From Phocaeicola salanitronis DSM 18170 (lineage in GTDB: Bacteria; Bacteroidota; Bacteroidia; Bacteroidales; Bacteroidaceae): 64,000 nucleotides of DNA. The notes beneath the pieces were generated by a model, which saw only the letters and a program-made list of their open reading frames with translations, had not been told where the DNA came from and ran no database searches. Where the stretch lies: NCBI RefSeq assembly GCF_000190575.1, contig NC_015164.1:1116001-1180000 (forward strand), given 5' to 3'. The position numbers and the translations under genes were made by a program. Shown in pieces: positions 8,566-17,707 of the stretch (within the stretch, counting starts at the first letter, position 1; each line of letters starts with the position of its first letter).

Positions 8566-11430
8566 ATGAAACGCTTCAATTCGATACTCTTTTTTTGTTT
8601 CTTCCTCCTCCACGCTCCGGCGCAAAGCCTTGAGAAAAATGTAGAAAACCGGCTGAAAGATTTCTTTGCAAATTATCAGACCAGCTATGCCGATATCGGC
8701 ACGTGCGCGTTGGAACGGTTCTCCATCGACCACCAGAAGAAAACCTTGCATATATATGCCAACGACAACTTCGGGTACCAGCCTTTTACCGAAGCGAACG
8801 TAAAAGCCGTCTACCGTTCCCTCACGCAATCGCTTCCGGGACCGGTAAATTACTACCGCGTCACCCTCTACGCCGACGGGCAGCCAATCGAGAACCTCAT
8901 CCCGAACGCCTATCGGGGAAAAGCCAAAGACAAGAGCCGCCTCTACGAAGACATCAGCTACAAGGGTGACGCATGGACCGAAAACCTGTCACGCCCCTTC
9001 CGCGTCACGCAAGGACTGGAAGGACGGCATATCGCCCTGTGGCAAAGCCACGGCAGGTTCTACCAGAACAAGACCGGCGAATGGCGCTGGCAACGCCCCC
9101 GCCTCTTCGGCACCTGCGAAGACCTCTACACGCGTTCCATCGTAGTCCCCTACCTCATCCCGATGCTGGAGAACGCAGGAGCCGTGGTGTTCACGCCCCG
9201 CGAACGGGACGAGCAGACGCACGAAGTCATCGTAGACAACAATACCTGCACGCCCGGAAGCCGTTACCTGGAAGTCAACTACAAACGGAAATGCGTGTGG
9301 CAAGACGCCCCTACGCCCGGATTCGCACAAAAGCAAACGACCTACACCGACGGACAAAACCCTTTCCGCGACGGAACCGCACGCTTCATCCCTACCCACA
9401 AGAAACCCGAAAAAGCCTTTGCCGAATGGATTCCCCGCATCCCCGAGAAAGGACGTTACGCCGTGTACGTGAGTTACCAATCACTTCCCGAAAGCGTGAC
9501 CGATGCCAAATACCTGGTGTTCCATAACGGAGGAGTGACCGAGTTCCGTGTCAACCAGCGCATCGGAGGCGGCACATGGACCTACTTAGGCACCTTCGAG
9601 TTCGATGCCGGAATGAACGATTACGGCATGGTGGCACTCAGCAACGAAAGCGCGCAAGACGGTGTGGTGTGCGCCGATGCCGTACGCTTCGGAGGCGGCA
9701 TGGGCAACATCGCCCGCGGAGGGCACGTCAGCGGCATGCCCCGATGGGCGGAAGGGGCACGCTACTGGGCACAATGGGCAGGCATGCCCTACTCCGTCTA
9801 TAGCAAGAGCGAAGGCGAGAACGACTACAACGATGACATAAACACCCGTTCGCTCATGCTCAACCACCTAAGCGGAGGCTCGGTGTTCAACCCGCACGAA
9901 AAAGGGCTGGGCATTCCTTTCGAACTGAGTTTCGCCCTCCATAGCGACGCCGGATTCAAGGCAGACGACACCTTCGTCGGCTCGCTGGGCATCTACACCA
10001 CCCGGTTCAACGACGGGAAGCTGGCAAGCGGCATCTCACGCTACGCCTCGCGCGACCTTGCCGACATGCTCCTCACAGGGCTGCAACGCGACATCAGCTC
10101 CCGCTTCGGCATCCGCTGGACACGCCGCGGGATGTGGAACCGCAACTACAGCGAGACACGCCTGCCCGCCGTGCCTTCGGTGATACTGGAAACCCTCTCA
10201 CACCAGAACTTCGCCGACCTGAAGATGGGGTACGACCCTGCGTTCAAGTTCACCGTTGCCCGCTCGGTCTATAAAACGATGCTGAAATACCTCGCCACGA
10301 TGCACGACGAACGATATACCGTCCAGCCCCTGCCCGTCACCCACTTCGCCATCGATGAAGGCAAGCAAGAGAATACCTTCCGGTTGCGCTGGACTCCCGC
10401 CGAAGACCCGCTCGAACCTACCGCACGTGCAGAAGGATACGTAGTCTATACCCGTGTGGGACGAGGAGGATTCGACAACGGTACCTACGTGCGCGAACCC
10501 CACTATACCTTCGAAGCCGAACCAGGCATCGTCTACAGCTTCCGCGTGACGGCGGTCAACCGGGGCGGAGAAAGCTTTCCTTCCGAAACGCTTGCGGCAT
10601 ACCGGGCGAAACATAGCCGCGGCACCGTGCTCATCGTGAACGGGTTCCGCCGCACTTCCGCACCTGCCGCCATAGAGACCGATACGCGCCAAGGCTTCGA
10701 CCTCTATTCCGATCCGGGCATCCCCTACCTCGGCACAACCGCCTTCTGCGGATACCAGCAAAGCTTCGACCGCTCGCGCATCGGCGTCGAGACCGAAGGC
10801 GGGCTGGGTTACAGCGGAAGCGAACTGGAGGGCAAACGCATCGCCGGAAACACTTTCGACTATCCTTTCATCCACGGTAAAGCCATCCAGCAAGCAGGAG
10901 GCTGGTCGTTCGTATCGTGCAGTGCCGAAACTCTTGAGACCGGCTCGACCGACCTCACCCCATACCCCGTCGTCGACCTTATCCGGGGTGCCGAAGACCG
11001 CCCGCTCAGCCCTGCGGCAGAACGTGCCCTCACGGCATATTGCGAGGCGGGAGGCAACCTTCTGGTAAGCGGCACTTATACCGGAAGCCGCATGGGAAGC
11101 GAAACCTTCCTGCGCAACGTCCTGCACTACACCTACGGAGGCAGCCTGCGCCATTCGTCCGCCGACGAAGTCTACGGAACCTCCCTTCGTTTCCGCATCG
11201 CCCGCCATGCCGATGACGGGACCTATGCCGTACCCTCGCCCGAAAGCCTGACCCCCACCGGAAACGCATTCACCGCCTACCTGTACACAGGCATGAATGC
11301 CGGCGCAGCCGTGGCATATCCGGGCGCTCACCGCGTCTTTGCCTTGGGCTTTCCTTTCGAGTGCATCCGTGAAGAAAGCGCACGCACCCAACTGATGCAA
11401 AGCGTCTTAGGATTCCTATGTCCGAAATAA
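8566..11430 (+). CDS. secreted multidomain N-acetylmuramoyl-L-alanine amidase with inserted golvesin-like domain and FN3
   Basis: A 954-residue exported protein (signal peptide about 1-20). The Amidase_3 zinc fold appears split. An early block ALWQSHGR and a FTPRERD segment are followed by a beta-rich insert (about 280-385: RYAVYVSYQSLP, FRVNQRIGGGTWTYLG, VCADAVRFGGG) typical of golvesin/xanthan-lyase C-terminal-like domains. The fold then resumes with FALHSDAGF (zinc His) and PSVILETLSHQN (catalytic Glu). After it come a fibronectin type III domain (about 600-690) and a C-terminal alpha/beta domain (TVLIVNGFRR to the end). Proteins of this type are often annotated xanthan lyase, but the visible catalytic residues are those of a peptidoglycan amidase. 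It is monocistronic, and richer in G+C than its flanks. Confidence 0.8.
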   Translation: MKRFNSILFFCFFLLHAPAQSLEKNVENRLKDFFANYQTSYADIGTCALERFSIDHQKKTLHIYANDNFGYQPFTEANVKAVYRSLTQSLPGPVNYYRVTLYADGQPIENLIPNAYRGKAKDKSRLYEDISYKGDAWTENLSRPFRVTQGLEGRHIALWQSHGRFYQNKTGEWRWQRPRLFGTCEDLYTRSIVVPYLIPMLENAGAVVFTPRERDEQTHEVIVDNNTCTPGSRYLEVNYKRKCVWQDAPTPGFAQKQTTYTDGQNPFRDGTARFIPTHKKPEKAFAEWIPRIPEKGRYAVYVSYQSLPESVTDAKYLVFHNGGVTEFRVNQRIGGGTWTYLGTFEFDAGMNDYGMVALSNESAQDGVVCADAVRFGGGMGNIARGGHVSGMPRWAEGARYWAQWAGMPYSVYSKSEGENDYNDDINTRSLMLNHLSGGSVFNPHEKGLGIPFELSFALHSDAGFKADDTFVGSLGIYTTRFNDGKLASGISRYASRDLADMLLTGLQRDISSRFGIRWTRRGMWNRNYSETRLPAVPSVILETLSHQNFADLKMGYDPAFKFTVARSVYKTMLKYLATMHDERYTVQPLPVTHFAIDEGKQENTFRLRWTPAEDPLEPTARAEGYVVYTRVGRGGFDNGTYVREPHYTFEAEPGIVYSFRVTAVNRGGESFPSETLAAYRAKHSRGTVLIVNGFRRTSAPAAIETDTRQGFDLYSDPGIPYLGTTAFCGYQQSFDRSRIGVETEGGLGYSGSELEGKRIAGNTFDYPFIHGKAIQQAGGWSFVSCSAETLETGSTDLTPYPVVDLIRGAEDRPLSPAAERALTAYCEAGGNLLVSGTYTGSRMGSETFLRNVLHYTYGGSLRHSSADEVYGTSLRFRIARHADDGTYAVPSPESLTPTGNAFTAYLYTGMNAGAAVAYPGAHRVFALGFPFECIREESARTQLMQSVLGFLCPK

Positions 11431-11463
11431 ATTCCTCGCCCGAAAAGCCCGATTCGTTTATAT

Positions 11464-11494
11464 ATAGCCAATCAGAAATGAATCGCAAAAAATC
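11464..11494 (+). repeat. 31-nt dispersed motif, copy 1
   Basis: The segment starting atag-caatcagaaatgaat matches 41531-41561 in 28 of 31 positions, same orientation. Both lie in intergenic sequence downstream of genes. Origin unknown. Confidence 0.5.
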
Positions 11495-11597
11495 CATGCT
11501 TCTTTAAGCAAGCACGGAGGCGCGGAAACGCGGAGCTTATTTTTCGAGAGAGCATAATATTTGCCAATTCGCACATTGTTTATTTTCCCATTTATAT

Positions 11598-11605
11598 TAC
11601 CTTTG
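11598..11605 (+). promoter_or_regulatory. -7 box of the nitroreductase gene
   Basis: TACCTTTG, 28 nt before the ATG at 11634. Confidence 0.6.
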
Positions 11606-11633
11606 CCGTAACAAAAAAAACAAAAAACAAGTT

Positions 11634-12374
11634 ATGGATTCTATTAAAAACAGACGTACGATACGCAAGTATAAGCAGCAGGACATCCCTGACGACTTGC
11701 TGAACGGATTGCTGGAAGAAGCATTCCGCGCCCCTACAATGGGCAACATGCAACTGTATAGTGTCATCGTGACACGCGACCCGGCGATGAAAGAACGGCT
11801 GGCTCCGGCGCATTTCCACCAGCCGATGCTGACGGAAGCTCCCGTGGTGCTGACCTTTTGCGCCGACTTCAACCGCTTCGTGAAATGGTGCCGCCAACGC
11901 AAGGCGGAACCCGGTTACGACAACCTGCTCTCGTTCATGAACGCCAGCATCGATGCCATCATGCTTACGCAGAACTTCTGCACACTTGCCGAAGCCGCCG
12001 GACTGGGCACCTGTTTCCTGGGAACCACGATTTATAATCCCGACCAAATCATCGAAGTGCTGAACCTGCCCGAACGGGTCATTCCGCTTGCCACCATCAC
12101 CGTGGGCTATCCCGACGAATGCCCTCCCCAGACCGACCGCCTGCCCTTGGAAGGCATTATCCATCAAGAACAATACCATGACTATTCGCCCGAGGACATC
12201 GACCGCATCTATGCCTACAAAGAGTCGCTGCCCGAGAATAAGCATTTTGTGGAAATCAACCATACTGAAACGCTGGCACAGATTTTCACCGACATCCGCT
12301 ACACAAAAGAAGGAAACGAGGCTATGTCGAAAGTACTGAAAGAAACTCTCCGCAAGCAACGGTTTGATGAATAA
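11634..12374 (+). CDS. nitroreductase family flavoprotein (NfsA/FRP-like)
   Basis: A 246-residue FMN-dependent oxidoreductase. The N-terminus SIKNRRTIRKYKQQDIP with RRTIRKY carries the phosphate-binding Arg residues of the nitroreductase fold, and APTMGNMQ is the FMN-contact block. The segment EAAGLGTCFLGT is the second conserved FMN region, and the C-terminal extension fits the NfsA/Frp group that uses NAD(P)H. The physiological substrate (quinones, nitro compounds or flavin) cannot be told. It is monocistronic, with a -7 box at 11598 and a perfect 22-bp inverted repeat just after the stop. Confidence 0.88.
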   Translation: MDSIKNRRTIRKYKQQDIPDDLLNGLLEEAFRAPTMGNMQLYSVIVTRDPAMKERLAPAHFHQPMLTEAPVVLTFCADFNRFVKWCRQRKAEPGYDNLLSFMNASIDAIMLTQNFCTLAEAAGLGTCFLGTTIYNPDQIIEVLNLPERVIPLATITVGYPDECPPQTDRLPLEGIIHQEQYHDYSPEDIDRIYAYKESLPENKHFVEINHTETLAQIFTDIRYTKEGNEAMSKVLKETLRKQRFDE

Positions 12375-12429
12375 ATTGAAGGCAGAGACGCAAAAGTCTT
12401 CTCTGCACTTTTGCGTCTCTGCCTTCAAT
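12375..12429. terminator. bidirectional terminator-like inverted repeat
   Basis: Perfect 22-bp arms (attgaaggcagagacgcaaa.. and complement) with an 11-nt loop lie between the convergent nitroreductase and MBL genes. It belongs to the acgcagag repeat family. Confidence 0.7.
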
Positions 12430-12436
12430 GATACAA

Positions 12437-13216
12437 TCATCCAATCTCCACCGTCAACCCGTCGTAAGCCAAACGGACATGAGGAGGGAGCGTTGCCTCT
12501 ACCTCGGCATGCATGCCCAGCTGGTGGCTCGCATGAATGAAATATGCCTTGCGGGGGCGGATGCGTTCCACCTGCTCCAAAGCCTGAGAAAGCGACTGGT
12601 GGGTAGGATGAGGCGTGAGGCGCAACGCATTCATAAACAGGCAATCCAACCCCTCCAGACAGGCATACGTTTCAGCCGGCATTTCGGTCATATCCGTAAT
12701 CCATGCCATCTTGCCGATACGGAAACCTAAGATGGGAAGCCGCCCATGGATAACCCGGAGCGGAACCACCTCTACCTCCTGCCCAGCACCGCCCGTTACC
12801 TTGAACGGCACATACGGCTCGACCTCTGCCAAAGGAATACGGGGCACTCCCGGATAAGGATGCTCGGCAAAACAATAAGGAATACGGGTCTTCAGACGGT
12901 CTGCCGTATATTGCTCGGCATATACGGGCACATCACGGAAATGACAAAACGGACGCAAATCGTCCAGTCCGCCCACATGGTCATAGTGTTCATGCGTAAT
13001 CAAAACGCCGTCAATAGGCTGGAAATCGGGCAAACGGAGGCTTTGCTCCCTAAAATCGGGACCGCAATCGATTAATATCCGCACCCCTTGGGTTTCTATC
13101 AGTCCCGAACACCGCAAACGCTTGTCGTGCGGGTCGGTGCTCGTACAGACCGGGCACGTACACCCAACCTGCGGCACACCTGTAGAAGTGCCGCTTCCCA
13201 ATACCGTTATTTTCAT
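12437..13216 (-). CDS. metallo-beta-lactamase fold hydrolase (PhnP-like)
   Basis: A 259-residue cytoplasmic hydrolase. The metal motif THEHYDHVGGLDDLRP (HxHxDH) is intact, with further ligands in VIHGR, the ITDMTEMP block and the C-terminal HASHQ. The N-terminal GSGTSTGVPQVGCTCPVC, with paired cysteines, is typical of the PhnP/YcbX-like phosphodiesterase branch. In Bacteroidetes this gene is often described only as MBL-fold hydrolase, and the substrate is not established (cyclic phosphates or RNA ends are possible). It lies downstream of murB on the same strand with an 82-nt A/T-rich simple-repeat spacer. Confidence 0.85.
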   Translation of the reverse strand: MKITVLGSGTSTGVPQVGCTCPVCTSTDPHDKRLRCSGLIETQGVRILIDCGPDFREQSLRLPDFQPIDGVLITHEHYDHVGGLDDLRPFCHFRDVPVYAEQYTADRLKTRIPYCFAEHPYPGVPRIPLAEVEPYVPFKVTGGAGQEVEVVPLRVIHGRLPILGFRIGKMAWITDMTEMPAETYACLEGLDCLFMNALRLTPHPTHQSLSQALEQVERIRPRKAYFIHASHQLGMHAEVEATLPPHVRLAYDGLTVEIG

Positions 13217-13298
13217 ATACTAATGAGTTTGTGAGTTTGTAAGTTTGTGAGTCAAAACGTTTAAGAGTTTAAAACTTAAAAACTTAAGAACTTAAAAA
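13217..13298. repeat. A/T-rich simple repeat spacer
   Basis: Short direct repeats gagtttgtga/gtttgtaagt followed by aacttaa-type units fill the gap between murB and the MBL gene. No hairpin terminator is evident. Confidence 0.5.
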
Positions 13299-14309
13299 CT
13301 AAATATAATTCACTTCGGGCACAATCACGATGCCGAACTTTTCTTTTACCGAATCCGCCACATCCTCTGCCAAGCGGCGAACCTCTTCACCCGTAGCTCC
13401 CCCTAAATTCACCAATACCAATGCCTGCTTATCGTGCACACCTACTTTCCCTTGCTTTTTACCTTTCCATCCACACCTGTCTATCAGCCATCCGGCAGGC
13501 ACTTTCACCTTCCCTTCTCCAGCCGGATAATGAGGCATATCAGGATATGACACGCGCAACGCTTCGTACTGAGCCAACGGAATCACCGGATTCATAAAGA
13601 AACTTCCCGCATTCCCCACCTCCACCGGGTCGGGCAATTTGGCTTTCCGGATGCGGATTATCACGGCACGCAACGTCTCGAGCGTAAGCTCCGCATGGGC
13701 TTTCTCCAGTTCAGCACGGATATTCCCGTAATCCAAATGCCACACCGGCTTCTTGCTTAACCTGAAAAAGACCTTAGTCACGATATAGCATCCTTTCATC
13801 TCTCGCTTGAAAACGCTTTGGCGATAGGTATAACGGCATTCGGCATTCGAGAAGCGGCGATGTTCACCCGTGGCTATGCATAATGTATCCACCTTTGTTA
13901 TCAAGTCCTTCACTTCGACTCCGTATGCGCCGATATTCTGCACAGCCGAAGCCCCCACTTCTCCAGGTATTAACGAAAGGTTTTCGGCTCCATACCAGCC
14001 ACGGGAAACGGCATATGCCACAAATTCGTCCCACACGACACCCGAACCCACGCATACTTCCACCTCATCCTCGTTCTCATACACCACACGAATGCCTTGA
14101 ATGGCAGAATGCAATACTGTCCCTGAAAAATTACCTAAAAAAAGCAAATTGCTTCCGCTTCCTACAGGCAAGAGCGGCAAAGGAGTATCCCCTTGCATCA
14201 AAAACGCGCGGAGTTCTTCCTCCGATGCATATTCTACCCACCTGGCGGCACGCACATCCATGCCGAACGTATTATGAGGCAACAATGAATAGTCACGTAA
14301 ATCTTTCAT
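13299..14309 (-). CDS. murB: UDP-N-acetylenolpyruvoylglucosamine reductase MurB
   Basis: A 336-residue FAD enzyme that reduces UDP-GlcNAc-enolpyruvate with NADPH to UDP-MurNAc in peptidoglycan precursor synthesis. The FAD motif GSGSNLL is at 50-56 and the long FAD loop [17 protein letters not shown] at 113-129. NAGSFFMNP carries the catalytic Ser, and the C-terminal PEVNYI carries the conserved Glu. The length and the additional C-terminal segment fit type I MurB (E. coli 342 residues). It is 3 nt downstream of the DUF4348 lipoprotein gene, so the two form an operon, possibly with the MBL hydrolase after it. Confidence 0.95.
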   Translation of the reverse strand: MKDLRDYSLLPHNTFGMDVRAARWVEYASEEELRAFLMQGDTPLPLLPVGSGSNLLFLGNFSGTVLHSAIQGIRVVYENEDEVEVCVGSGVVWDEFVAYAVSRGWYGAENLSLIPGEVGASAVQNIGAYGVEVKDLITKVDTLCIATGEHRRFSNAECRYTYRQSVFKREMKGCYIVTKVFFRLSKKPVWHLDYGNIRAELEKAHAELTLETLRAVIIRIRKAKLPDPVEVGNAGSFFMNPVIPLAQYEALRVSYPDMPHYPAGEGKVKVPAGWLIDRCGWKGKKQGKVGVHDKQALVLVNLGGATGEEVRRLAEDVADSVKEKFGIVIVPEVNYI

Positions 14310-14312
14310 AAG

Positions 14313-15173
14313 TCAATCACTCAAATCCTCAAACTGTTTCAATATCCATTCTCCGCCCCGGCATTCAAAATACAACGTATTGCTGAAGCCATTCCCGAAT
14401 CCCTTGAACTCCACAATCTTCGAATCGGTATCGGGAACCGCTTCCTGCCCGTAATGGACATTGGTCAGACGTTCTTTCAACAAAGGCGGACGGAAAGAAA
14501 ACCATTGTCCTTCGTCCAATGTCGTCTCCAGTATCTGGAACTCATCTTCCGGATCAACCGTTACAAACGACAGAGGGTCTGCCAGACGCTCTCCCTGAAA
14601 CACCGAATCATTGGCAAAACGGAAGTAGAAATCAAAAAAATCTTCTCTCCCGCCTTCTGCATGCGCCAGCTTCTCTTTATTTATCGCCTCCAGAAACCAA
14701 CTATCGTTGATGCGCTGGAAATAATAACGCTTCACCTGACGGTCTTTCAGGTAAATCCAGTCGACCTGCACACTCCTCACCGCCGTGTCCTTCTCCAACT
14801 CCATTTCCTCTTCCCTGTCGAAAAGCACGGTATATACCGGGTCGCGGCTGAAAAGCGGATCGTACTTCCAGTCCTCTTTCGAGATACGAACCACTTCCTT
14901 CCCTTTATAATAAGAAATCGGGAAAACAATCCGCGAATGCTGGAAACCTTCGTTTGAAGCGAAGTTATAGAAAAAGTCGGCAAAACTTTCATCAGCCGTG
15001 GCAGGTATCACTTCCGGACGGACCGGAGCGGTATCCACAACCGCTTCTTCCTCAACCTGTAAGGAATCTATCTGCCTTGTCAGCGTCTCAAAAGGGTCTA
15101 TCTTCTTTTTTCCACCCCCACAAGAAGCCATTAGCCATACAAGCAAACAACATCCGAATACAATTTTTTTCAT
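14313..15173 (-). CDS. DUF4348 family lipoprotein
   Basis: A 286-residue protein with a lipoprotein signal (MKKIVFGCC.. lipobox ending at C18, followed by GGGKKK). The mature part has two similar segments with FADFFYNFASNEGFQ and FFDFYFRFANDSVFQ, which looks like an internal duplication. I recognise the pattern as DUF4348 of Bacteroides; no function is known. I use the ATG at 15173 because it starts the signal peptide. It is followed by murB after 3 nt. A good -7 box (TACCTTTG, minus strand) is at 15199-15206. Confidence 0.75.
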   Translation of the reverse strand: MKKIVFGCCLLVWLMASCGGGKKKIDPFETLTRQIDSLQVEEEAVVDTAPVRPEVIPATADESFADFFYNFASNEGFQHSRIVFPISYYKGKEVVRISKEDWKYDPLFSRDPVYTVLFDREEEMELEKDTAVRSVQVDWIYLKDRQVKRYYFQRINDSWFLEAINKEKLAHAEGGREDFFDFYFRFANDSVFQGERLADPLSFVTVDPEDEFQILETTLDEGQWFSFRPPLLKERLTNVHYGQEAVPDTDSKIVEFKGFGNGFSNTLYFECRGGEWILKQFEDLSD

Positions 15174-15198
15174 GATTAGTGCTTCTGAAAAACCAGCG

Positions 15199-15206
15199 CA
15201 AAGGTA
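15199..15206 (-). promoter_or_regulatory. -7 box of the lipoprotein-murB operon
   Basis: TACCTTTG on the minus strand, 25 nt before the ATG at 15173, with a TTTG about 22 nt further upstream. Confidence 0.6.
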
Positions 15207-15289
15207 CTTCTTTTTTTCATTCATGAAACAAAAGACGCATAGTTTTCTTTTTTATCGGAAGAAAAAGGCAAAAATTCAGTTTTAATCCT

Positions 15290-15297
15290 TACCTTTG
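15290..15297 (+). promoter_or_regulatory. -7 box of pheS
   Basis: TACCTTTG, 26 nt before the pheS ATG. It is divergent from the lipoprotein promoter within 90 nt. Confidence 0.6.
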
Positions 15298-15323
15298 CAC
15301 GTAAAAATAAAAGATAATAGATT

Positions 15324-16358
15324 ATGTTAACGAAAATAGAAGAACTGCTTCAGGAAGTTGACCAGCTGACCGCCCAGAACGCGGAAGAACTGGAAGCGCT
15401 CCGTATCAAGTACCTGAGCAAAAAGGGAATCATCAATGCCTTGATGGCAGATTTCCGGAATGTGCCCGCCGAACAAAAGAAACAAGTGGGCATGAAACTG
15501 AACGAACTGAAAACCCGTACCCAAGAACGCATCGCCGCTCTGAAGGAAACATTCGAGAACCAGGATGCCGACATGTCGGGCATTGACCTGACCCGTACGG
15601 CCTATCCCATCGGACTGGGCACGCGCCATCCGCTGAACATCGTGCGCAACCAAATTATTGATATCTTCAGCCGTTTGGGATTCACCATTGCCGACGGTCC
15701 GGAAGTGGAAGACGACCTGCACGTATTCACAAAGATGAATTTCGCTCCCGACCATCCGGCACGCGACATGCAGGATACCTTCTTCGTAGAGACCAATCCG
15801 GACGATGTGACCAAGAACATCATCCTGCGCACGCATACCAGTAGCGTACAGGCACGCACCATGGAAGTGACCCAACCTCCTATCCGTGTCATCTGCCCGG
15901 GGCGTGTGTACCGCAACGAAGCCATCAGCTACCGTGCCCATTGCTTCTTCCATCAGGTAGAAGGACTGTATGTAGACAAGAACGTATCGTTCACCGATCT
16001 GAAACAGGTTTTGCTGCAATTTGCCCAAGAAATGTTCGGACCTGAAACCAAAATCCGTCTGCGCCCTTCCTACTTCCCGTTCACCGAACCCAGTGCCGAA
16101 ATGGATATCAGTTGCCACATCTGTGGTGGAGAAGGATGCCCGTTCTGCAAATATACCGGCTGGGTGGAAATTTTGGGATGCGGTATGGTAGACCCTGCTG
16201 TACTCGACGCTTGCGGCATCGACAGCAAAGTTTATTCAGGCTATGCCTTCGGCATGGGCGTAGAACGCATTGCCAACCTGAAATACAAGGTGAAGGACTT
16301 GCGCATGTTCTCGGAAAACGACACCCGCTTCCTTGAAGAATTCGAAGCGGCAAACTAA
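15324..16358 (+). CDS. pheS: phenylalanine--tRNA ligase alpha subunit
   Basis: A 344-residue class II aminoacyl-tRNA synthetase subunit. The N-terminal coiled-coil arm (1-90) binds tRNA. The catalytic core shows motif 1 region GTRHPLN, motif 2 CPGRVYRNEAISYRAHCFFHQ and motif 3 GYAFGMGVERIANLKY. It also has a Cys cluster (CHICGGEGCPFCKYTGW) seen in PheS of this phylum. It forms an alpha2beta2 enzyme with PheT, whose gene is not adjacent here; Bacteroides commonly separates the two. An MFS transporter gene follows after an A/T-rich inverted repeat. Confidence 0.97.
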   Translation: MLTKIEELLQEVDQLTAQNAEELEALRIKYLSKKGIINALMADFRNVPAEQKKQVGMKLNELKTRTQERIAALKETFENQDADMSGIDLTRTAYPIGLGTRHPLNIVRNQIIDIFSRLGFTIADGPEVEDDLHVFTKMNFAPDHPARDMQDTFFVETNPDDVTKNIILRTHTSSVQARTMEVTQPPIRVICPGRVYRNEAISYRAHCFFHQVEGLYVDKNVSFTDLKQVLLQFAQEMFGPETKIRLRPSYFPFTEPSAEMDISCHICGGEGCPFCKYTGWVEILGCGMVDPAVLDACGIDSKVYSGYAFGMGVERIANLKYKVKDLRMFSENDTRFLEEFEAAN

Positions 16359-16368
16359 ATAAACAGTT

Positions 16369-16451
16369 AATAATTAATAGTTAATAATTAATAGTTAAGA
16401 GTAGGAACATCCGCTGATCCTTATTAATTATTAATTGTTAACTATTAATTA
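16369..16451. repeat. A/T-rich inverted repeat (taattaatagttaa units)
   Basis: Units of taataattaatagtt on the left face their complement on the right (ttaattattaattgttaact). A similar single unit occurs at 34768-34802. It may end pheS transcription. Confidence 0.55.
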
Positions 16452-16474
16452 ACCTCACCCTAACACTCCTGTTT

Positions 16475-17674
16475 ATGGAAAAGCAACGGCTTATTACCCC
16501 AAGTTATTGTTGCATCCTTGCCGCCAATTTCCTTCTCTACTTCGGCTTTTGGCTCTTGGTTCCGGTGCTTCCCTTTTATCTTTCGGAAATTTTCCATGCT
16601 TCAAATACCACTATCGGCATTGTCTTGTCGTGTTATACTGTATCTTCACTTTGCATCCGCCCGTTTTCGGGATACTTGCTTGATACTTTCGCACGCAAGC
16701 CCTTATACTTGTTTGCCTATTTTGTTTTCACATTGATTTTCGCCGGCTACATCTTTGCCGGCGCACTGGTCATGTTTATCATCTACCGCATCATCCACGG
16801 CATTTCGTTCGGGATGGTGACCGTAGGAGGAAATACCGTAGTCATCGACATCATGCCTTCATCACGAAGAGGGGAAGGCTTGGGCTATTACGGACTGGCT
16901 AACAACCTTGCCATGTCTGTCGGACCGATGTTCGGATTGTTCCTTCATAGCGCAGGCACATCTTACATCGCCATTTTTTCTTATGGACTCGGTTCATGCA
17001 TCTTGGGCTTTATCGCAGCCAGCCTGGTAAAGACCCCTTATAAACCGCCGGTCAAACGCGAACCGATATCGCTCGACCGCTTTATCTTATTGAAAGGGCT
17101 TCCCGCCGGACTCAGCCTGCTTCTGCTTTCCATCCCTTACGGCATGACAACCAATTACGTGGCAATGTATGCCCGGCAAATCGGCATCACCGCCGAAACC
17201 GGATTCTTCTTTACCCTGATGGCTGTAGGCATGGCTATCAGCCGCATGTTCAGCGGACGGCTGGTCGACAAAGGGAAAATCACGCAAGTCATCAATGCCG
17301 GACTGTATCTGGTATGCCTCTGCTATTTTGCCCTGACCGCTTGCGGCTGGCTGATAGAGTGGAACTATGCCTTCACAACGAGCCTGTTCTTTTCAGTCGC
17401 CTTGCTTTTGGGCATCGGATTCGGCACCATGTTTCCTGCCTACAATACGTTATTCGTAAACCTGGCTCCCAACAACCAGCGTGCGACCGCCACCAGTACT
17501 TACCTTACTTCGTGGGATGTGGGGCTTGGAATCGGCATGCTGCTGGGCGGATACATTGCCGAAATCGCTTCGTTCAGAGACGCATACCTGTTCGGAGCCA
17601 TACTTACAATCGTATCCATGACCTATTTTCACCTGAAAGCAGGACCACACTTCCAGCGCAACAAGCTAAGATGA
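16475..17674 (+). CDS. major facilitator superfamily transporter
   Basis: A 399-residue protein with 12 predicted membrane helices. MFS motif A-like sequence follows helix 2 (FSGYLLDTFARKP) and recurs in the second half (FSGRLVDKGK), as expected from the two six-helix bundles. The helix 4-5 region IIHGISFGMVTVGGNT resembles drug or sugar efflux members. The substrate cannot be assigned. It is monocistronic, convergent with the gene at 17708. Confidence 0.85.
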   Translation: MEKQRLITPSYCCILAANFLLYFGFWLLVPVLPFYLSEIFHASNTTIGIVLSCYTVSSLCIRPFSGYLLDTFARKPLYLFAYFVFTLIFAGYIFAGALVMFIIYRIIHGISFGMVTVGGNTVVIDIMPSSRRGEGLGYYGLANNLAMSVGPMFGLFLHSAGTSYIAIFSYGLGSCILGFIAASLVKTPYKPPVKREPISLDRFILLKGLPAGLSLLLLSIPYGMTTNYVAMYARQIGITAETGFFFTLMAVGMAISRMFSGRLVDKGKITQVINAGLYLVCLCYFALTACGWLIEWNYAFTTSLFFSVALLLGIGFGTMFPAYNTLFVNLAPNNQRATATSTYLTSWDVGLGIGMLLGGYIAEIASFRDAYLFGAILTIVSMTYFHLKAGPHFQRNKLR

Positions 17675-17707
17675 TAATAAATGAAGAATTTGCAAATCCC
17701 CGGCTTC

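Noticed and set aside
10198..11400. 400-codon open frame antisense to the amidase gene
   Set aside because: A shadow of a GC-rich gene. The sense frame has signal peptide and catalytic motifs, while the antisense has none.
11592..12644. 350-codon minus-strand frame over the nitroreductase
   Set aside because: Antisense to an intact nitroreductase and crosses the terminator repeat at 12375-12429.
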